Assembly (NCBI GenBank): GCA_913774665.1 | Contig: CAJYHN010000013.1 | Coordinates: 62,001-126,000, forward strand | Length of the DNA stretch: 64,000 bases | Origin: an uncultured Microbacterium sp. | GTDB lineage: Bacteria > Actinomycetota > Actinomycetes > Actinomycetales > Microbacteriaceae | Reading direction: 5' to 3' | Translations under genes and position numbers: made by a program | In this document: piece after piece, positions 62,630-64,000 of the stretch | How the letters are laid out: each line of letters starts with the position of its first letter | Numbering within the stretch: the first letter of the stretch is position 1 | The notes under the pieces: model-generated | Databases searched by the model: none | Seen by the model: the letters and a program-made list of their open reading frames with translations, nothing else | What the model was told of the DNA's origin: nothing

Positions 62630-63736
62630 TCAGGCGCGTGCGGCCGCCGAGGTCATCGGGCACTCGAACGGGTCGCGGGCGGCGAGCCCCACCCGGTTCA
62701 GGTAGCGGATCACGATGCCGTACGACTCGAACAACGTGGTCTCGACGTAGGGGACGTTCAGCGTCTGGCTGTGCTCCTTGACGATCGCACGCGCCTTGCT
62801 GAGGTGCGGGCGCGGCATGTTCGGGAACAGGTGGTGCTCGATCTGGTAGTTCAGGCCACCCATGAGCCAGGTGGCCCACCAGCCACCGGCGATGTTGCGC
62901 GAGGTGCGCACCTGCTTGCTGAAGAAGTCGAGCTTCGCGTCGGGGGCGATCACGGCCATGCCCTTGTGGTTCGGGGCGAACGAGGCGCCCATGTAGACAC
63001 CGAACACGGCGAGCTGCACGCCGACGAAGGCGAAGGCCATGCCGAGGGGCAGGAACACGAAAACCGGAGCGACGAACACGGCGAAGCGCAGGGCGATGAG
63101 GCCGAGCTCCGTCCAACGACCCTTGACCGGCTCCTTCGAGAAGAGGTGGCGCAGACCGATGACGTGCAGGTTCGCACCCTCGAGGGTCAGCAGGGGGAAG
63201 AACGCCCAGCCCTGGCGCTGGGTGATCCAGCGCTGGATGCCACGGGCCTTGGCCGCGTCGACGTCGAGGAACGAGATCGTGTCGATCTCGATGTCGGGGT
63301 CCTTGCCGACGCGGTTCGGGTTGGCGTGGTGGCGCGTGTGCTTGGAGGTCCACCACGACAGGCTCATGCCGACGACACCGGCCGCGAGCCACAGCGCGAG
63401 GCGGTCGTTGGCCTTGCCCGAGGCGAAGATCTGCTTGTGCGCGGCCTCGTGGGCGAGGAACGCCACCTGGGTGAACAGGATGCCGAGAGCCGCGGCGATG
63501 AGCAGCTGGAACCAGCTGTCGCCGAGCAGGACGAAGCCGGTGATCGCACCGCCGAAGCCGAGCGCGAGGACGACACCGACCATCGCGTAGAACCGACGGG
63601 CGCGAACGAGCAGGCCCGTTTCGCGGACGACCTGCGACAACTCGGTGTAGGCCTTGGCCATGGGCGGGAACTCCGTCGTTCCCTTATAGGTCTGGCGGAT
63701 CGGTCCCATCCGGGACTCGATGACGGGTGCAGCCAT
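62630..63736 (-). CDS. Membrane fatty acid desaturase
   Basis: 368 residues. The three His boxes HEAAH (about residue 95), HTRHH (about 133) and QIEHH (about 299) bind the di-iron site. TM helices are near residues 50-70, 75-95 and 200-245. The enzyme introduces a double bond into membrane acyl chains, often in the cold. ATG 63736 with GAGGAGC upstream. It converges with the FAD-dependent dehydrogenase. Confidence 0.93.
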   Translation of the reverse strand: MAAPVIESRMGPIRQTYKGTTEFPPMAKAYTELSQVVRETGLLVRARRFYAMVGVVLALGFGGAITGFVLLGDSWFQLLIAAALGILFTQVAFLAHEAAHKQIFASGKANDRLALWLAAGVVGMSLSWWTSKHTRHHANPNRVGKDPDIEIDTISFLDVDAAKARGIQRWITQRQGWAFFPLLTLEGANLHVIGLRHLFSKEPVKGRWTELGLIALRFAVFVAPVFVFLPLGMAFAFVGVQLAVFGVYMGASFAPNHKGMAVIAPDAKLDFFSKQVRTSRNIAGGWWATWLMGGLNYQIEHHLFPNMPRPHLSKARAIVKEHSQTLNVPYVETTLFESYGIVIRYLNRVGLAARDPFECPMTSAAARA

Positions 63737-63931
63737 TGCGTGCTCCTCGGGTGGGGGTGACCGTATGGCCTGAAGCCGAAGGCGGATGCCGAGGACTTGG
63801 TCGCGACGCTACGCGGAGCGTATGCACGAGGACGCATACCTCGCGGTGCTGATCGCCGTGATCACGCGGGTTGCGGCTGAGAGCGCGGGTGATTGCCCAG
63901 GCGATTGCCAGGCTGGGGGCGCGCGGATCGG
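63737..63931. other. Intergenic gap upstream of desaturase, no gene seen
   Basis: This 195-bp stretch lies between the desaturase start and the end of the next minus-strand gene. It contains a comparatively AT-rich part near 63820-63860 that may hold the desaturase promoter. No repeat or RNA was recognised. Confidence 0.35.
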
Positions 63932-64000
63932 TCAGCCGAGCAGCGCGTGGACCCGCTGACGGAGGGCCGCCGTCGCCTCTTCGCGCGACCGCCCGGCGCC
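63932..64000 (-). CDS. C-terminal end of an unidentified minus-strand gene
   Basis: The last 22 codons before a TGA at 63932-63934 are open to the window edge and read SREEATAALRQRVHALLG at the end. Third positions are nearly all G or C, as in real genes here. The start and most of the protein lie beyond the window, so the product cannot be named. Confidence 0.5.
   Translation of the reverse strand, partial: GAGRSREEATAALRQRVHALLG

Noticed and set aside
1-64000. tRNA, rRNA, CRISPR array, insertion sequence or integrase
   Set aside because: No cloverleaf-like segments, regularly spaced repeats, transposase motifs or integrase motifs were recognised on either strand by eye.

Overview
The window is high-GC, densely packed DNA that looks like the chromosome of an actinobacterium, most likely Microbacterium or a close relative in Microbacteriaceae. 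Supporting signs are the very high GC at third codon positions, many GTG starts, 4-bp ATGA/GTGA gene overlaps, leaderless-looking promoters (TANNNT 6-7 nt before the start codon), an IdeR/DtxR-type iron box, and dozens of copies of the 7-mer GGATGCC/GGCATCC. Genus is inferred from style and protein families, not from a marker gene. No rRNA, tRNA, CRISPR array, insertion sequence or phage module was seen.

Layout. 1-10 kb: end of an alpha/beta hydrolase, two GT39-type membrane glycosyltransferases, a secreted GH5 glycosidase with a C-terminal binding module, and an Lrp regulator / class III aminotransferase / APC permease set that looks like amine (perhaps putrescine) uptake and catabolism. The permease has no normal start codon and appears to begin at ACG. 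10-15 kb: a minus-strand secretion locus with a repeat-containing exported protein coupled to an intact subtilisin-like protease, followed by a second protease gene broken by one stop codon and two frameshifts. 15-20.5 kb: a Wadjet/MksBEF-type SMC operon, jetA-jetB-jetC, with no jetD nuclease gene beside it. 20.6-24.5 kb: a small unknown protein divergent from a MocR-type regulator, a DUF2795 protein, a GT2 glycosyltransferase and a SigB/SigF-type sigma factor.

24.6-34.9 kb is the most striking region: a heptose and glycan cluster with three GT9 (heptosyltransferase-like) enzymes, GmhB-like phosphatase, GmhA isomerase, two HldE-like bifunctional kinase/nucleotidyltransferases, two GT4 enzymes and an SDR. 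This is a nearly complete ADP-D-glycero-D-manno-heptose pathway in an apparently Gram-positive organism without LPS.

35-45 kb is largely metabolic: CPA1 antiporter, HSL esterase, PucR-like regulator, a large LuxR-family ATPase regulator, and an alpha/beta hydrolase / aldehyde dehydrogenase / alcohol dehydrogenase operon. 45.4-49.3 kb is an iron-siderophore uptake operon under an IdeR-like box, with binding lipoprotein, two permeases and a siderophore-interacting reductase but no ATPase. 49.4-52.5 kb is a type VII-exported toxin module: YbaB-like protein, small WXG100-like partner, an Ntox15 (HxxD) nuclease toxin, a GAD-like/DUF1851 immunity protein and a truncated second immunity copy. GC falls in the toxin tail and immunity genes, suggesting transfer.

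52.5-64 kb: Nudix hydrolase, an orphan barstar-like gene coupled to an AraC regulator, DUF2000, small unknown genes including a 35-aa ORF, YnfA, a pentapeptide-repeat protein, a NarL-type two-component system next to a MacB-like ABC exporter, an FAD-dependent dehydrogenase, a fatty acid desaturase, and the end of one more minus-strand gene.
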